64,000 bases of DNA, taken from assembly GCA_036936625.1 (NCBI GenBank), contig JAUPFT010000006.1, positions 10,899,501-10,963,500 on the forward strand, given 5' to 3'. The notes beneath the pieces were generated by a model that worked only from the letters and a program-made list of their open reading frames with translations, was not told the DNA's origin and did not search any database. Of the stretch, positions 33,617 to 45,336 are shown one piece after another. The translations under genes and the position numbers were made by a program. This stretch comes from Parnassius smintheus behrii. Lineage: Eukaryota; Arthropoda; Insecta; Lepidoptera; Papilionidae. Position 1 is the stretch's first letter, and each line of letters starts with the position of its first letter.

Positions 33617-34099
33617 CTTGTTTCCAAGCTTCTGTGATATTTCGAATTGCCTGCAACGTAGATAAACCGTGCATGGTTATTCCATGCCGCTGTACTTTTA
33701 GCACGCTATCGGACAATGTATTCAGTGCAATAAAGTTACATTATTGTTAATGCGCCCGTTGTTCACTGCTTAATTTGCTTTATTTGATGTAGGTTTATTT
33801 CGAAATGTTACTTGTACTTGCTGAAATACAATTGACGTATAAAGTATATGATAATCAAATGTCTTCATAACCCGCAAACACGCTTTTATAACTGTAAACT
33901 ACTATATAGAGCGAAAATAAGTGTCGCAATAGATTAAGAGTCAAAATATTTTTACAAAATTACTTCGTAATTAGATAATGGAGGTTAAGGTATGCAGTAG
34001 CAGTTTTAGTAGAGTGGCTACTTTGAATTAATACTATTAAGTCTAAATGCTGTCATTTGACCCCAATAGTTATTACTTGATTAGGTATTACTTGATTTT

Positions 34100-34460
34100 T
34101 GGACTGCCTCGTTGGTCTAGTGATCGTAAGCGCGACTGCTGATCATGTGGTGCCGGGTTCAAACCTCGAATCCACCCAAAAATCGGTTAATGGATCTATC
34201 GATTAAGACATTCTCCGTAGTTTCACCTCTGTGGTAAGGAAAACACGTAAAGTAGTTGATGCTGCTTCTGATCTATGTCCGGTCGTGCCGGATTGCTGTC
34301 ACATCGGTTTATTAAAGTGAGGGAAAAGAGAGTATACCTGTGCACATAAGCCACACAAAAGTACACACTCTTGCATTTTAAGCCTGTTCTGAGTTGATAG
34401 CTAGTCTCCATTGAGACTGGCCACCGTAACCGAAATTGAGTCGCCTATGTCACTCCCATG
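34100..34460 (+). mobile_element. tRNA-derived SINE-like sequence (family 2) in copy C
   Basis: GTTGGTCTAGTGATCGTAAG and GGGTTCAAACCTC stand where the 46-bp minisatellite begins in copy A. Only one unit is present here. Confidence 0.65.
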
Positions 34461-35320
34461 GCCTAATTTAAATTACGATATCTATCCTTTGCCTCATCGT
34501 GCAATATGGACAAACCAACAAACATACTTTCGCATTTATTATATTAAATATTATTATTAAGGTTTACTATTCAAGTTGATACATATTTATTTTTCAATTT
34601 GCATACATAGGTCATTTTTAGGTTAGATTTATTTTCGTATTTAAGATAAATACTTAAATAGGACGACGACCGTCTGCGAGCACTATAAGAATACTCCTAT
34701 AATGCCTGAAGAAAGATAATATGTAGTAGAGATAGAAAACTATGTAGTAGGTATTAGCGTTTAATTTTGCTGTCAGCTATTGCTAGCCGACAGCAAAAGT
34801 AGACGCTAATATCGATATATCGAGATAGGACACTTTCACGTCTGATTCCTCAAAAAGTAAGGTAATTTGAAATTGAATTATAACTCATATCATACAAAAG
34901 AATTATTTTGGTTGACATATGATATTTGAGAACACGCGATAAAAAGTTTTATTTATATTCTACTTTACTAAAGGAGCAAAAATAATAAAATCCGTATAGA
35001 AAGTAGCAAACGTGTTTAGTTATCTAATACAAAAAGGAGCTGTTGTGCCGCATACCGCTTTAATTTAAAAATGCAAAGTTACAAATTTGGGACGTGACCA
35101 GAGTTTAAGAAATAAGTCTTAAGAAAACTTGTAAGCAAAGAAATCTTATTTAACATCATATTTTGTTTTTCTTGAAATTGTAACGTGTAACGTGTCTAAA
35201 AATGATCATTGCTTTTGCCTCCATTTTTTGCGTGGTTTCTTTCGTTATATCTGAAGCACATTGGTTATGTGGTAGGATACCTACCTCTTCATCGTTCTTT
35301 TTTATTGAATAATCTTGACT

Positions 35321-35651
35321 GACTTGAGCTGTGGTAGCTCAGTGGTTAACGCTCGCTGTAAATATAACAGAACGCGAGTAACCCGGGTTCGCTCCCCGCC
35401 GGCACCAATGAAATTGTTAATTGCAATTTTAAGTGCTGATTTAATACGTGCTCGGCGGTGAAGGAAAACATCTTGAGAAAACCTGCATGTCTGAGGAATA
35501 AGAAAAAAAATATTTCGAAGACATCTGAAGTTCGTCAACACGCATTTGGGCAGCGCGGCGGACACTTCCTTGCCCTAAACCCTCTCAGAAATGAGGGGAG
35601 GCCTGAGCCCAGCAGTGGGACGTATATAGGCTGTAACTTTACTTCTTTACT
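35321..35651 (+). mobile_element. tRNA-derived SINE (family 1) with perfect 11-bp target duplication
   Basis: TAATCTTGACT occurs at 35310-35320 and 35652-35662, exactly flanking the element. The head is GGTAGCTCAGTGGTTAACG (A box) with GGGTTCGCTCCCC (B box). The tail has GCCCAGCAGTGGGACGTATA and TAACTTTACTTC. It is the cleanest SINE insertion in the window. Confidence 0.92.
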
Positions 35652-35662
35652 TAATCTTGACT

Positions 35663-37806
35663 CATCATACGAAACATAGCAGCATTAAGCTGCTATTTAA
35701 AGCTGGTGCTTTGTGACATCGTGATACTTACCTATGAGCCTATCTATTCGTGCTGTAATTGATAGCTGCGTCATGGTGCCACCCCGTAAATAAATGCATG
35801 AAACTGACAATATTAATTTTTATATATATTCCATGAGATTACAGCTGAAACAGAAAATGATTTATTGAAGAAGACCAATGAATGAATTGGAGTACGAAGG
35901 GAAATATTGTTAGAGCGCATTTAAACCATGCGACAGGCCTAAGCTTAACTTATATTCTGCGAGCTTTATCACTTCAAAGTATGAGAAATTTTTAATGTCA
36001 TTTCATGCTCTTTTTATTATGCATATGACGGTCTGGACTTTACAATTTGCGGAGTACGTGCCGAAAAGCTAGTTTTAATTTAAACAACATTTAATTTAAA
36101 TGTATGTAATTCGAAAACGCAAAGGCTCTTGCAGCATCTCTTAATTATAGTGATTTTTTTAAAATATATTTTATCTAAGTCATTGGCATTAAACATTTGA
36201 CTAAATAGGCAAAGTATAAAATAACAGTATTATTTTACCAGACTGTATTTGCACTTGAGTATCAAAATCATTCCATGTATTGCCCGTGAAATTCAACCGT
36301 TTGTGCTTTGCTACTACCCAACCTAAAATATTTTCATATTGAATTTGGAAGTGCTTAAATAACTTTTTATATCCGCTAATATCTTCTGTTTTAGTGACTG
36401 AATGTGCTCTTAAATTTTTCTGGTAATAAAAGGTAGTTATGTATACATTAATGAAGTAATGCCAAATTACAGTAACAAAATTAATAATCACAATCATTAA
36501 TATTAATAAAAATTATACAGTTTAAATTGCGAATTAAGCAATATTTATTCTATCCGACCACGAGGTAGTTTTAGCTTATTCATGAAAGCCACTAATCTAG
36601 AATATATATAATATATTCATGATAAGTTAGTTAGTTAAGTAATTAAATATTTAAATTTATTTTATTTTATTTGAGCGATATGACATACTCTATTTATGTG
36701 TCCATTTTAATTCAAATTCGCTAAGCCGTTTTTGTATGATTGAGTAGCGAACACCCAAACATATTCATTAGCTTTCAAGTGTATAATAATACTATAGATA
36801 TGAATATTAACTATTAAAATTAATTCAACTATCCATGAGATTTCTTTAGCAAAACCTTTGTGTAGAGAACTGATATTATGGAAGAATGGAATAGAATTGA
36901 TTAATATATTTTTTCAATTATATTTATATATACACAAAGTAACAAAAAGAAATGAAATCGTAATAAAAAGTAAAAACCAACTTCAATAACTACAAAAAAA
37001 TAATTTTAAGATAAGGCTTCCGAAGGCGGTCTTCAAGTTTTTATACAACTATTTTCTCAAAAAATTTACTTTTATGAAGTTTTCACCCTTAGAGATGTAT
37101 TTTTTTCTTCAAATTATTATTATGATACTAAACCTGAAGTATAAAATACCCAATAAAAATAAAGTCATTTTAATCAACTCTACCGGTTGCGAAAACTAGT
37201 ACACACAAAAAAAACATACGCTGAACATAGAACCTTATCATTGTTTTAAACTTGTTTAGTAATAAAAACAAAGGAAAATGTACTAAAAACTTCAGTTAGT
37301 GTTGTTAGTAATAAATGCTTAACAAAATATGTTTTAATAAATTCTTGGTTTTTGAAAATATTTTGTGTATATTATACCAGTCTTACATACAGCACATACT
37401 CCGAAAAATCTGTTGTATACGTGCATATTGTAGCACTTCTTCCTCAAGATAATTAAAAACTCCACTGTTGGACATGAGAGGAGATTTGTTAATTTTATTT
37501 ATAGCATGATACTTACGAATACGTCTGATATCTGTCTTTTAAAGTTTTCCGCTAATATTTGAACACTCTGTTCATAGACAATCACTACGATCCGGCTACC
37601 TTTAATACAATTATATTTCCCATGAATCTGGCTATAATATACAAAAATAATTTTCCAAATCAGACTGGTAGTTCGTTAGTAGTAGTAGAGATAAGCGTGT
37701 TTGAACAAACAAAAAATAAACTCTTCCGCTTAATATATTTACGCGACCTCTACAAATTCAATAAAACTATTTATACGGAATTTATCGCGTTTAATGCATA
37801 AGCATA
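35663..37806. other. AT-rich non-coding stretch
   Basis: No gene or clear element was seen over about 2.1 kb. Short frames at 36201-36497 and 37559-37801 show no motif I recognise and look like chance openings in AT-rich sequence. Confidence 0.5.
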
Positions 37807-38420
37807 TTGTGCGACCTGACCCACGCGGCTCTACTTATACTGGAGAGACAGTGCAAGGAATATGACTTAACCGTTAACACAAATAAAATGGATCTTGTAA
37901 TGTTCACACAAAAACGAATGCTGAATAACTATCACCTCCCAACTCTCTTCAGCACAAAACAGCTCCAGCTATCCTCTGAGGTAAAATATTTAGGTATTAT
38001 CTTGGATAATAAATTGAACTGGGATAAACAATAAGAAAAAATTAACAAGGCTAAAAAACGATGGGTCCCACGCCAAAAATTATACGTGCTCTGGTAAGAT
38101 GGACCAAAACAAATGAAGTCACCATCGTTAAGAAGCTTCAGCCTTACAAGAGACTGGCACGTATATTTGCCACGGGCTGCATAAGAAATACACCAAAAGC
38201 AGCCTGAGAAGCTATGCAGGAGCTAATCTCGTTTAACCTACACATAAACAAGAAGCGACTCCAGCTGCCATCAGGCTCTAGACCCTAAATCTATGGAATA
38301 AGAGTAGAGTCCCCCATACAGGTATAATTGAGAGAATTTACTCTAAAATTCCATCTTACTAGCCAAATAGGGTAAGATCCCCAAACGTTTGTGTTTGATA
38401 AAAAATACAAGATACAATTA
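37807..38420 (+). pseudogene. Jockey-type LINE relic, post-RT part
   Basis: The frame from 37807 to 38034 reads a post-catalytic reverse transcriptase section: KMDLVMFTQKR, then LSSEVKYLGIILDNKLNW. Further on, decayed frames with many stops suggest the thumb region. The relic is separated from its RNase H part (39205-39890) by an LTR pair at 38469-39150. Confidence 0.75.
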
Positions 38421-38468
38421 ATAAAAGTAACCAGCTGGAGGGTTTAAGCCCAAACGAACTCAGAATTT

Positions 38469-38607
38469 TGCCCGGGGAGCGACCAACACTCCAAGGGATA
38501 GTTCGGAGAAGTTCTATATATACTGTCTATGATTCGGAATGTTAATAGTGCGATTTGGGCTTCGGTGTGTTTCGGTGTGCTAGTGGCGCGATGACAGCGC
38601 CGCTACA
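38469..38607 (+). repeat. Direct repeat 1 of an LTR pair (139 bp)
   Basis: It starts TGCCCGGGGAGCG and ends GCGCCGCTACA, so has TG...CA ends, with a TATATATA core near 38516. It is nearly identical to 39014-39150. It is not followed by a primer-binding site. Confidence 0.8.
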
Positions 38608-39013
38608 TCACCCCCCTGCTCAGACCGGAGGTCGATAGTGCAGCCTCGTTGCCGATGAATGTGCAAGTGCCAGTGGATTGCCTTGTAGTCTGCGGTGAGT
38701 CGAGAACAAGGCAAGTAATCTGCGAGAGTGCCGTGAAGCAGAGGCGAGCAGTAAGGCACAGAGCCGTGCCGAACACTGTAGCGCAGAGAGTAGCTTGAAG
38801 GAACAGGAAGCATTATTATTACAGTGCTGCGATGAACCTTGTGATGGCTTGCAGGATATGAAGACTGCAGACGATATCTACTCGGGAGCGAATGGATGGA
38901 GTATTCTATGACGATGATGAAGCTTGAAGTTTCCGAAGGTTGTTTGGTTGCGTGTTCAGATCACGTCGGGGTCACCACTGTGACCGTGTGAGTAAGGAAA
39001 AGGGGAGATGTTC
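38608..39013 (+). mobile_element. Interior (406 bp) between the LTR pair
   Basis: It has no coding content. At 38946-38977 a 32-nt segment reads GGTTGCGTGTTCAG and on to GGGGTCACCA, which matches from memory the 3' end of a tRNA-Trp including CCA. In reverse complement it would serve as a primer-binding site. Just before the right LTR, 38992-39010 is purine-rich (AAGGAAAAGGGGAGA), resembling a polypurine tract for the plus orientation. The two signals point in opposite orientations, so the structure is ambiguous. Confidence 0.55.
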
Positions 39014-39150
39014 TGCCCGGGGAGCGGCCAACACTGCAAGGGATAGTTTGGAGAAGTTCTATATATACTGTCTATGATTCGGAATGTTAATAGTGCGATT
39101 TAGGCTTCGGTGTGTTTCGGTGTGCTAGTGGCGATGACAGCGCCGCTACA
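39014..39150 (+). repeat. Direct repeat 2 of an LTR pair (137 bp)
   Basis: Nearly identical to 38469-38607 and preceded by a purine tract. Its end is followed after 2 nt by TGG and a long tRNA-complementary segment. Confidence 0.8.
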
Positions 39151-39152
39151 TC

Positions 39153-39193
39153 TGGTGGCCCATGAGGGGAGCGAACCCGCGACCTTCGCGTTA
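39153..39193 (+). other. Long primer-binding-site-like segment complementary to a tRNA-Ile
   Basis: The 41 nt begin TGGTGGCCCATGAGGGG and continue through GAACCCGCGACCTTCGCG. In reverse complement they resemble the 3' half of a tRNA-Ile, including the T arm, the anticodon-stem side and CCA, with one visible mismatch in the T loop. Ordinary primer sites are about 18 nt. The tRNA identity is from memory. Confidence 0.6.
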
Positions 39194-39204
39194 CATCCAA
39201 TAGC

Positions 39205-39890
39205 CATAGCAAAAAATTCTAGGAAAGTAAAAGACTCTTCAATCAGAGTACTGACCAAAAACATGGTGATACTACAAGCTCTGAGTTTCAATGTGCATAA
39301 CTCGGGACTAATATATGAATGCCTTCAACGACTAAACGAAGTATATAAGGAAGTAAACACAACAATGTGATTCTGTAATGGTTGAAGGGACACAGTGGAT
39401 ATCCAGGGGCAATGACGCAGCAGATGAATTGACCAAGAGAGGATCGGCTATGATTACTAAGGCCGCAACCAATCGTACCAATTTCCTTTGGTAATGTTCG
39501 TTCACTGGTACGTAAAACTTCACTAACCAACACGCTCAGCTTTGGAAATATTTAGTAGACTATAGACAAGCTGTAGAGGCCCTGCCTGAAATAAACAGTC
39601 GCTTAACTAAGGTTCTAATGAGATTGAACAAGCCACTGATCAGAATAGCAACAAGTGCTATCACAGGACATGACTCCTTTAACAAATATTTATCATAGGT
39701 GTTACAGAAAGTCCCCTATGCAAGCGGGTATAGGGGAGGAAGAATTCGTGGCTCACGTGTTCCCGACATGTCTGTGGGTCATTGCATACAGAGTTAAACA
39801 TCTCGGCACGCCGGGATCACTTCCAGAAGTTGCTAGCAACATGATAGGACGTTGAACTTCTTCGGGGAGATTTCTTGGCTCGAATAATTG
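39205..39890 (+). pseudogene. Jockey-type LINE relic, RNase H and C-terminal part
   Basis: Decayed frames include W-x2-GHSGYPG (about 39384-39410) then, one base out of frame, NDAADELTKRGSAM, a LINE-encoded RNase H segment. Further on a cysteine-rich C-terminus is recognisable (VTESPLCKR, KHLGTPGSLPEVASNM). Stops and frameshifts are numerous. It continues from 37807-38420 with the LTR pair between. Confidence 0.8.
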
Positions 39891-39999
39891 CATTATTCCT
39901 TTTCACATCCAAAACACGCGCTTAGACGTAGTTTGCTGAAAACAGCCCGCCGTTATCTTATCTTATCGCTTTTAGTTAACTTATTTTTAAATCCCGAAG

Positions 40000-41475
40000 T
40001 TTCCGATGCACTACTGCACCCATGGTCACGGGGGGACTGAGATGTTTGACGTCCCAATGTCGTAGTTAGCCCGGATACCTTCAGTTTTTTATATTAATTT
40101 TTGCTCCAATCTATGCAGAACGAGCTTACAGTATTTTGAAGTCTTACTATGCTTGGGTTTGAAATTAATTTTCTTAATTATAGGATGCCAAGCTGATGGC
40201 AGCACTCATCCATCTTTTCTATTTAAATTAGGATGTTTTTCTAATTTCAATAGCCTCGTGTAGGAGTCGATGTTCTTTTGCGAGGATTTGTGGTTTATTA
40301 AATCTGATGTTATGATGAGGACGATCTTGAACATGTTCACTGACTGCAGATTTCCCAGAGCATCGCTGCTTCAGTCAGCTGTATGTTCTTTCACGCGGGT
40401 TTTTATAGATATTTTTGTTTTTCCTGTGTATGAGAGAGCATATTAAAATCTAGCTTGTACACTCCTGCATCTTGTAGAGGAATATTATACTTGATGGATG
40501 GTAAACATTGACTCATCTTCTTCAGCGACTTGTGGTATGTTTAAATGAAAGCTCGTTTCAAGGTGCAGCAAACCTTGGCTTGTGACCCCTACGACATATG
40601 GTACAAAAGCAGGCACACGCCTGACTGTGGTAGGCTTTACTCAGTCATTGTAACGTAGGCGTGGGACTCAAAGCTTGTTGACTTGCAATACTTGTTCGAC
40701 GTGCTGAAGCTCAGCGGCTCTGATACAAAGATTTACCTACAGTAGCTAACTGTGATGGATGATGGCAAGATTCACCATTTAAATATCGGTTGGTATGGGT
40801 ATTTTGCCCATACAAAGTGTGACTAATAGTATCATTTGAATTTCGAATGACTAAAATAGCTAGGAAAGCTAAAGAATAATTTGCCTCTAACTCTATTGCG
40901 AATTGTATTTTACAGTTTATTCAGGTAAGGTGGGTTAAAATGCCATTATTTTGTCAGGTGGTAAAATTATGAAAGTGTAGTCTACGTACCGCTTGTAAAA
41001 TCTTGGATTTACAGGAGCAGTAAGAAGGGCTTTCTCCTCAAAGTCCTCTAAAATATGTCGGTGACTATGGGAAATGCAGGTGAGCCCACATCGTCTACTT
41101 GCTTGTAAAACTCCTCCTTCCACAATAGATAGCCAGATGTGAGGCAGTGTTCGAGTAACATTGCATATCCTTCAGGCATGTTGTTTTCTTCCAGCTTCCT
41201 GGTTACAAGTGAGATGCAGTCATCAATAGCTGGGCATGTAAATAGTGACTGAACATCAAAACTGAGCATGATTTGATTGTCAGCGAGATGTAGGTCTTTT
41301 ATCTCACTAACAAATTGGTATAAATCCTTTGAGTGCGCTCTGGTATATCCTCTTAGCGGTGACAGTATTTTTGCCAAGCATTGAGCTAACTTAAAGGTTG
41401 GTGAATCGATCTGGCTTACTATGGGACGTAGTGAAGCATTTGTTTTGTGTATCTTTGGTAACTCGTACAAACTCA
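40000..41475 (-). pseudogene. Penelope-like element, copy 2 (reverse transcriptase plus GIY-YIG relic)
   Basis: From right to left the minus strand gives the reverse transcriptase (41470-41048): LPKIHK, LRPIVSQIDSPTFKLA, MLSFDVQSLFT, and a damaged GSP motif. After a frameshift, 41060-40935 reads EDFEEKALLTAPVNPRFYKR and then YVDY where the family has YVDD, so the second catalytic aspartate is lost. Then 40870-40190 is a decayed GIY-YIG part resembling the ORF at 17100-17849. 40000-40120 holds the CCCATGGTCACGGGG non-coding block also seen at about 25440-25545. It is inactive. Confidence 0.82.
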
Positions 41476-41499
41476 GTTATTTGGCACATGATGGCATTA

Positions 41500-41680
41500 T
41501 CGAATTTACGTCGAGGTTTTATTTTTCGGAGTGTTTCCTAATAAGAATCTCTAAATAAGATTCTTATAAATTACTTTTTCTAAAATTTCGGAAAATATAG
41601 AAGTCATAGTAATCGGACTGTAACAGGTTAAATCCTCTCTGTCACTTTTTTAAATCGTGATTTAATAATGGATGTTTTAG
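41500..41680 (-). pseudogene. Short LINE reverse transcriptase scrap
   Basis: With small frame corrections the minus strand reads a REDLTCYSPITMTSIFSE-like segment and then LEKVIYKNLI, matching the region before the first catalytic motif of Jockey/R1-type reverse transcriptases (normally NYRPI.LTS..SK..E). It is broken by stops. It abuts the upstream end of Penelope copy 2. Confidence 0.6.
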
Positions 41681-43139
41681 GTCACTACGTTCCAATTATA
41701 CATTTCAGAAAGGAGGAGCCAAGGTTGCTGGCTCCTTTTTGCGGTGAAGAGACGAGCTCGTGTTTTGACGAATTTGAATCTTATTTAGTTATATCTCTTT
41801 AACCTTCAAACTGGAACACAGTAGCACAGTAGCAGTACTGCTATTTGGCGACAGAAAAAGGTAATTAGGGGGTATCCAGGGTAACTTCTGGGTAAAAAAG
41901 GCACATTATTATGAGATTAGATTTATTAAGATATATGAAGAATTGAAATAGAGAAACACAACTGAATATTTCTTAATAATAAAATGCAGTACAAAAATCA
42001 GCCTTTTGTATCCGAGATATGAAAAAAATGTACGCAAATAAGAATAAAAACGAGATACATCTCAAGTAACAGGCTACCGAAAGGAACTTAACGCGAGCTC
42101 GACGATGTCGACGATTGCGCAGTGCTTGAGCAGGAAATGGGCTATTTTTTCAAAATAAAGTGCAATATTTATGATCGACAAGGTTTCTTTATAAAAAGTC
42201 GAGACAACAGCGCTCGTAACTAATTGGTATCTTTACTGATATGAGGGGTTATTTGCATGGCATAAAGACATGAATAACCATTTTTTATTATTAGAAAGAT
42301 CCCAAAAGTGGAACAAAAGAAGTGTTGACTTGGAATATAGCGCCTTGTACTCCAAGTAAACACTTCAGTCTCGTCAGTTCAAGTAGAAAACAGCTTTTTT
42401 AAAAGCCCATTTGTTGACGGCTACGAAGATAAATGATGAAATGTACTTCACGGCTAGGGGTGAGAATTTGAGATATATTAATATGTTAAGAGGGATAATT
42501 TTATCGAATATTTAAAAAAAAGGCAAAAATTAATTTAATTAAATTATTATAAAAGAATGAATTAATATGAATGCGCAAAATTTACAATGCAAATTAATGT
42601 TACAATTGTGAGTGGCAGAATGTTCCGGTAGCTTGAATGGAAAGAATAAATGACGAAAGGGAACAAAGCAAATTTAATGAAGAAGTGTCGGAATTTAATG
42701 TTCCCCAGACAGAATTTTCTGTCACTCGGTAACTCATCTTTTTCGGTGATGTTAGTGCTTTCTCAGGCTGTGTGGTGAGCATTAGGATCACAACCCACCA
42801 CAAGTTCTGCGTCATGTTTTCGAGCGAACTCCGCTCACTTGCTCTGACTCGATGGTAGGATCTGACTTCCCTGCGGGAAGATAGGCTGAGCAAATGATTA
42901 CTCTGTCATGTCATGTCATGCTTAAGTGTATGTACAATTACGGGTACACTCTCTATTCCCGCACCCTTATAGTCCGATAGGAAGGTAATCTGACTAGATC
43001 GGAGAGAGCAGGCACAGGACTAACGGATTTAAGTGCTTTTCGAGGCACGAGGATAAAACACTGCCAAAGTCCTTATTTCGAGCTGCTATTAACAATTTCT
43101 TGACAGAAAATGTTTGATTTGAATTTGAATGATCGAGAA
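41681..43139. other. Non-coding stretch with a short dispersed repeat
   Basis: 41800-41862 (CTTCAAACTGGAACACAGTA, then CTGCTATTTGGCGACAG) matches 29320-29372. 42905-42920 has a small TCATG tandem. The rest is unassigned; the frame at 42600-42893 shows no recognisable motif. Confidence 0.45.
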
Positions 43140-43235
43140 ATGATTGATTTTGGCCCAACTCAGGATTCGAACCACCCTGGACCTCACGATCAGTAATCGC
43201 ATTTATGGTCACTAGACCAAAGAGGCAGTCAACAG
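43140..43235 (-). mobile_element. SINE family 2 fragment, minus strand
   Basis: In reverse complement: GTTGACTGCCTC, TTTGGTCTAGTGACCATAAA, then GTTCGAATCCTGAG. This is the tRNA-like head that also underlies the minisatellite at 8472. Confidence 0.7.
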
Positions 43236-43239
43236 TATC

Positions 43240-43375
43240 AAGTTAACAGTACTCTTAACCGACGAGCAGATACACGGAGATATATGGATGAGAGATAAGC
43301 GACACAGATGTGTCAGACTCGTGCCAAATGGAGGACCGTGGTCTCTGCCTACACCTCTGGGTAACAGATGTGAGA
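43240..43375 (+). pseudogene. RTE-like LINE 3' scrap
   Basis: GTACTCTTAACCGACGAGCA, GTGCCAAATGGA and GTCTCTGCCTACACCTCTGG match the last 130 bp of the RTE-like ORF at 59640-60114. It is heavily decayed. Confidence 0.7.
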
Positions 43376-43479
43376 GCATATCTATGTTATGTTATATTAA
43401 TTTTAAAAAGTACAGTTACTGTAAGTATGACCAGGGTGAAACGGTGGCAGAAAGACCTGGAGTAGATATTTCTTTATAG

Positions 43480-45336
43480 AAGACTAACTGGTTAAGCAGA
43501 CGTTGTTCTCTCGTTTCCGGAAGGTGATGCTGTTTACATTTTGCGATTTTCTATTTTGACACTAAAAATGTACTTTGGGCCTTAGATATAGTATTTATTA
43601 GTAACTTGACTACGGTACCACCTTTTTATTTAACACAATTCATTTCATACAACAGTATTATGTAAACGTAAATGAGGAAAACGGAATAATAATTGTTCTA
43701 TGAATAAAATTAGCTATCCGTCCCAGATTTATGGATCACGACAATAGCGCCACCTACGTTCAAACGGCTACGGGTTTAAAAATAGTTACGATTCATTCAG
43801 GTGATCCCATAAGGACCCCAAAAATTTCATCATAAATCGGCTGTTTCCGAGGAGAAGAATAACGAATACATGCACACCGGAATTTAATATATCAAGATAA
43901 AAGTAACTTTCGTTTTAACTAAGTTATTTTTTCCCTAAATTAAAACAAAACATATATTCAATTTATATAAGAGTTGTGTTTTTATCATAATATCGATAAT
44001 GATATCGTCATCACCATTACAGCCTGCCTTACCCGGTCGTCACTCTATATAGTGGGGGGCGGAGCCGCTCTACACTCCACTCACCGGTACGAAACTGCCC
44101 CTGTAGGCCTTATCTTACCCATCGGTTAACGGTTTGTCGAGCTCTATATGGCCCATTGTGACTTTGGCTTACTGATCCTTGGGGCTATTTCATTTACTCG
44201 GGTTCTGCTACGGATGAAATCGTTTTATCCGATTTATATGCGCCGTGATATTTTAACGTTTACAAATGTCTGGCGAAATTCGCATTCCTGCGTTAGGTTA
44301 ATTTTCCTTTACCTGTTTGCTATTCAGCTTAAATTCTTACACGAGGAATGATCAATTAAACATAATACGTCTGCACATCAACTATTCTGTGATAAAGAAT
44401 TCTTAATTTTATTACTTAAGAATATCGAATTCTATAATCTCTTTTTAGGTATTTTATGGTTCGTTCTGTAATGTTTTCCTTATTGAAACCATGTTTTAGA
44501 GACACCTTAATGAAAATTACCAGTATAGACGATAGGTCCTGAATAAAAATTAGTGGTTATAAACCAAACGTCTAACCTGAGATTGTAAAAATAATAATTC
44601 CTAAAGCGATTTTTGGAAAAAACCATTACTAAATATTTTGGTAAAGAATATTTTTTTATAAATATTACACCACAATATAAAAGACAATGTAATAAGAAAA
44701 GGACAACCATAAATAATTATACTTGTCTGAACCATTTTATCTTTCCAACGGAACGAAGGATTTGGCGAACCAGGCGTGAAAAAGAGATAAATGTGGAATT
44801 CCTGCAAATCCCACGCTGAAAACTTTTGGCTCGAAATAGCGTTTTGCGTATCACGGGGACATTGCAGGTTTCGTTAGATTTATATATAAAATTTAAAAAT
44901 CTTCAACAACATGCGACATTTTGTAGGTTTAAAGCGTCAGTAGTTTAGTTCGTATTGCGCTTAGATTTTCGCTTTAAACCGATAAACTTTTCGAAGTATA
45001 TTCATAATCTGGTAGGATGTATCAACAACATCTAATTCAGTACAACATAAAATATATATATATGGTACAAAGATGTTCTTTAAATTACATAGTTATCAGT
45101 TATATAATATTTATTATTATCAATATACACAAAGCAAACAACATTCAAATTCTAATCCTAATATTAAAAACCTTAAAATATATATTATATTAACTAAAAT
45201 ATATTATTAAAAATTTCCGAAGATAATGGCAGCGTTTCCCCGTTGCATAGCTAGACTCATTCTTTGTCTGAGGTAACTGCCAGCTCTTCGGTCTCCCGTG
45301 AAGTCGATTAACCTTTTTGCTATTTCCTTAAAAGGC
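43480..45336. other. AT-rich non-coding stretch
   Basis: No supported gene over about 1.85 kb. The short frames at 44148-44351 and 44613-44819 carry no recognisable domain. 45050-45210 is nearly pure A/T. Confidence 0.5.

Larger units (their letters stand above)
25930..35260 (+). repeat. Long non-coding repeat unit, copy C
   Basis: Collinear with copy A (3690-10200) and, over 32265-34650, with copy B. It is longer than A because it carries its own insertions: a TTAA-bounded element (26229-27431), an RTE fragment (28130-28400), a LINE fragment (about 30767-31165) and a SINE (33265-33616). It also holds 31880-33170, which is shared with copy B but largely absent from copy A. No ORF of its own was found. 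Confidence 0.8.

Noticed and set aside
35325..35405. tRNA gene
   Set aside because: Head of a SINE with an exact 11-bp target duplication around the whole 331-bp element.
38580..38813. 77-codon minus-strand gene
   Set aside because: It lies over an LTR and the non-coding interior of the LTR pair.
41703..41735. Rho-independent terminator (GGAGCCA stem and T run)
   Set aside because: The hairpin is real, but no transcription unit precedes it and the genome is eukaryotic.
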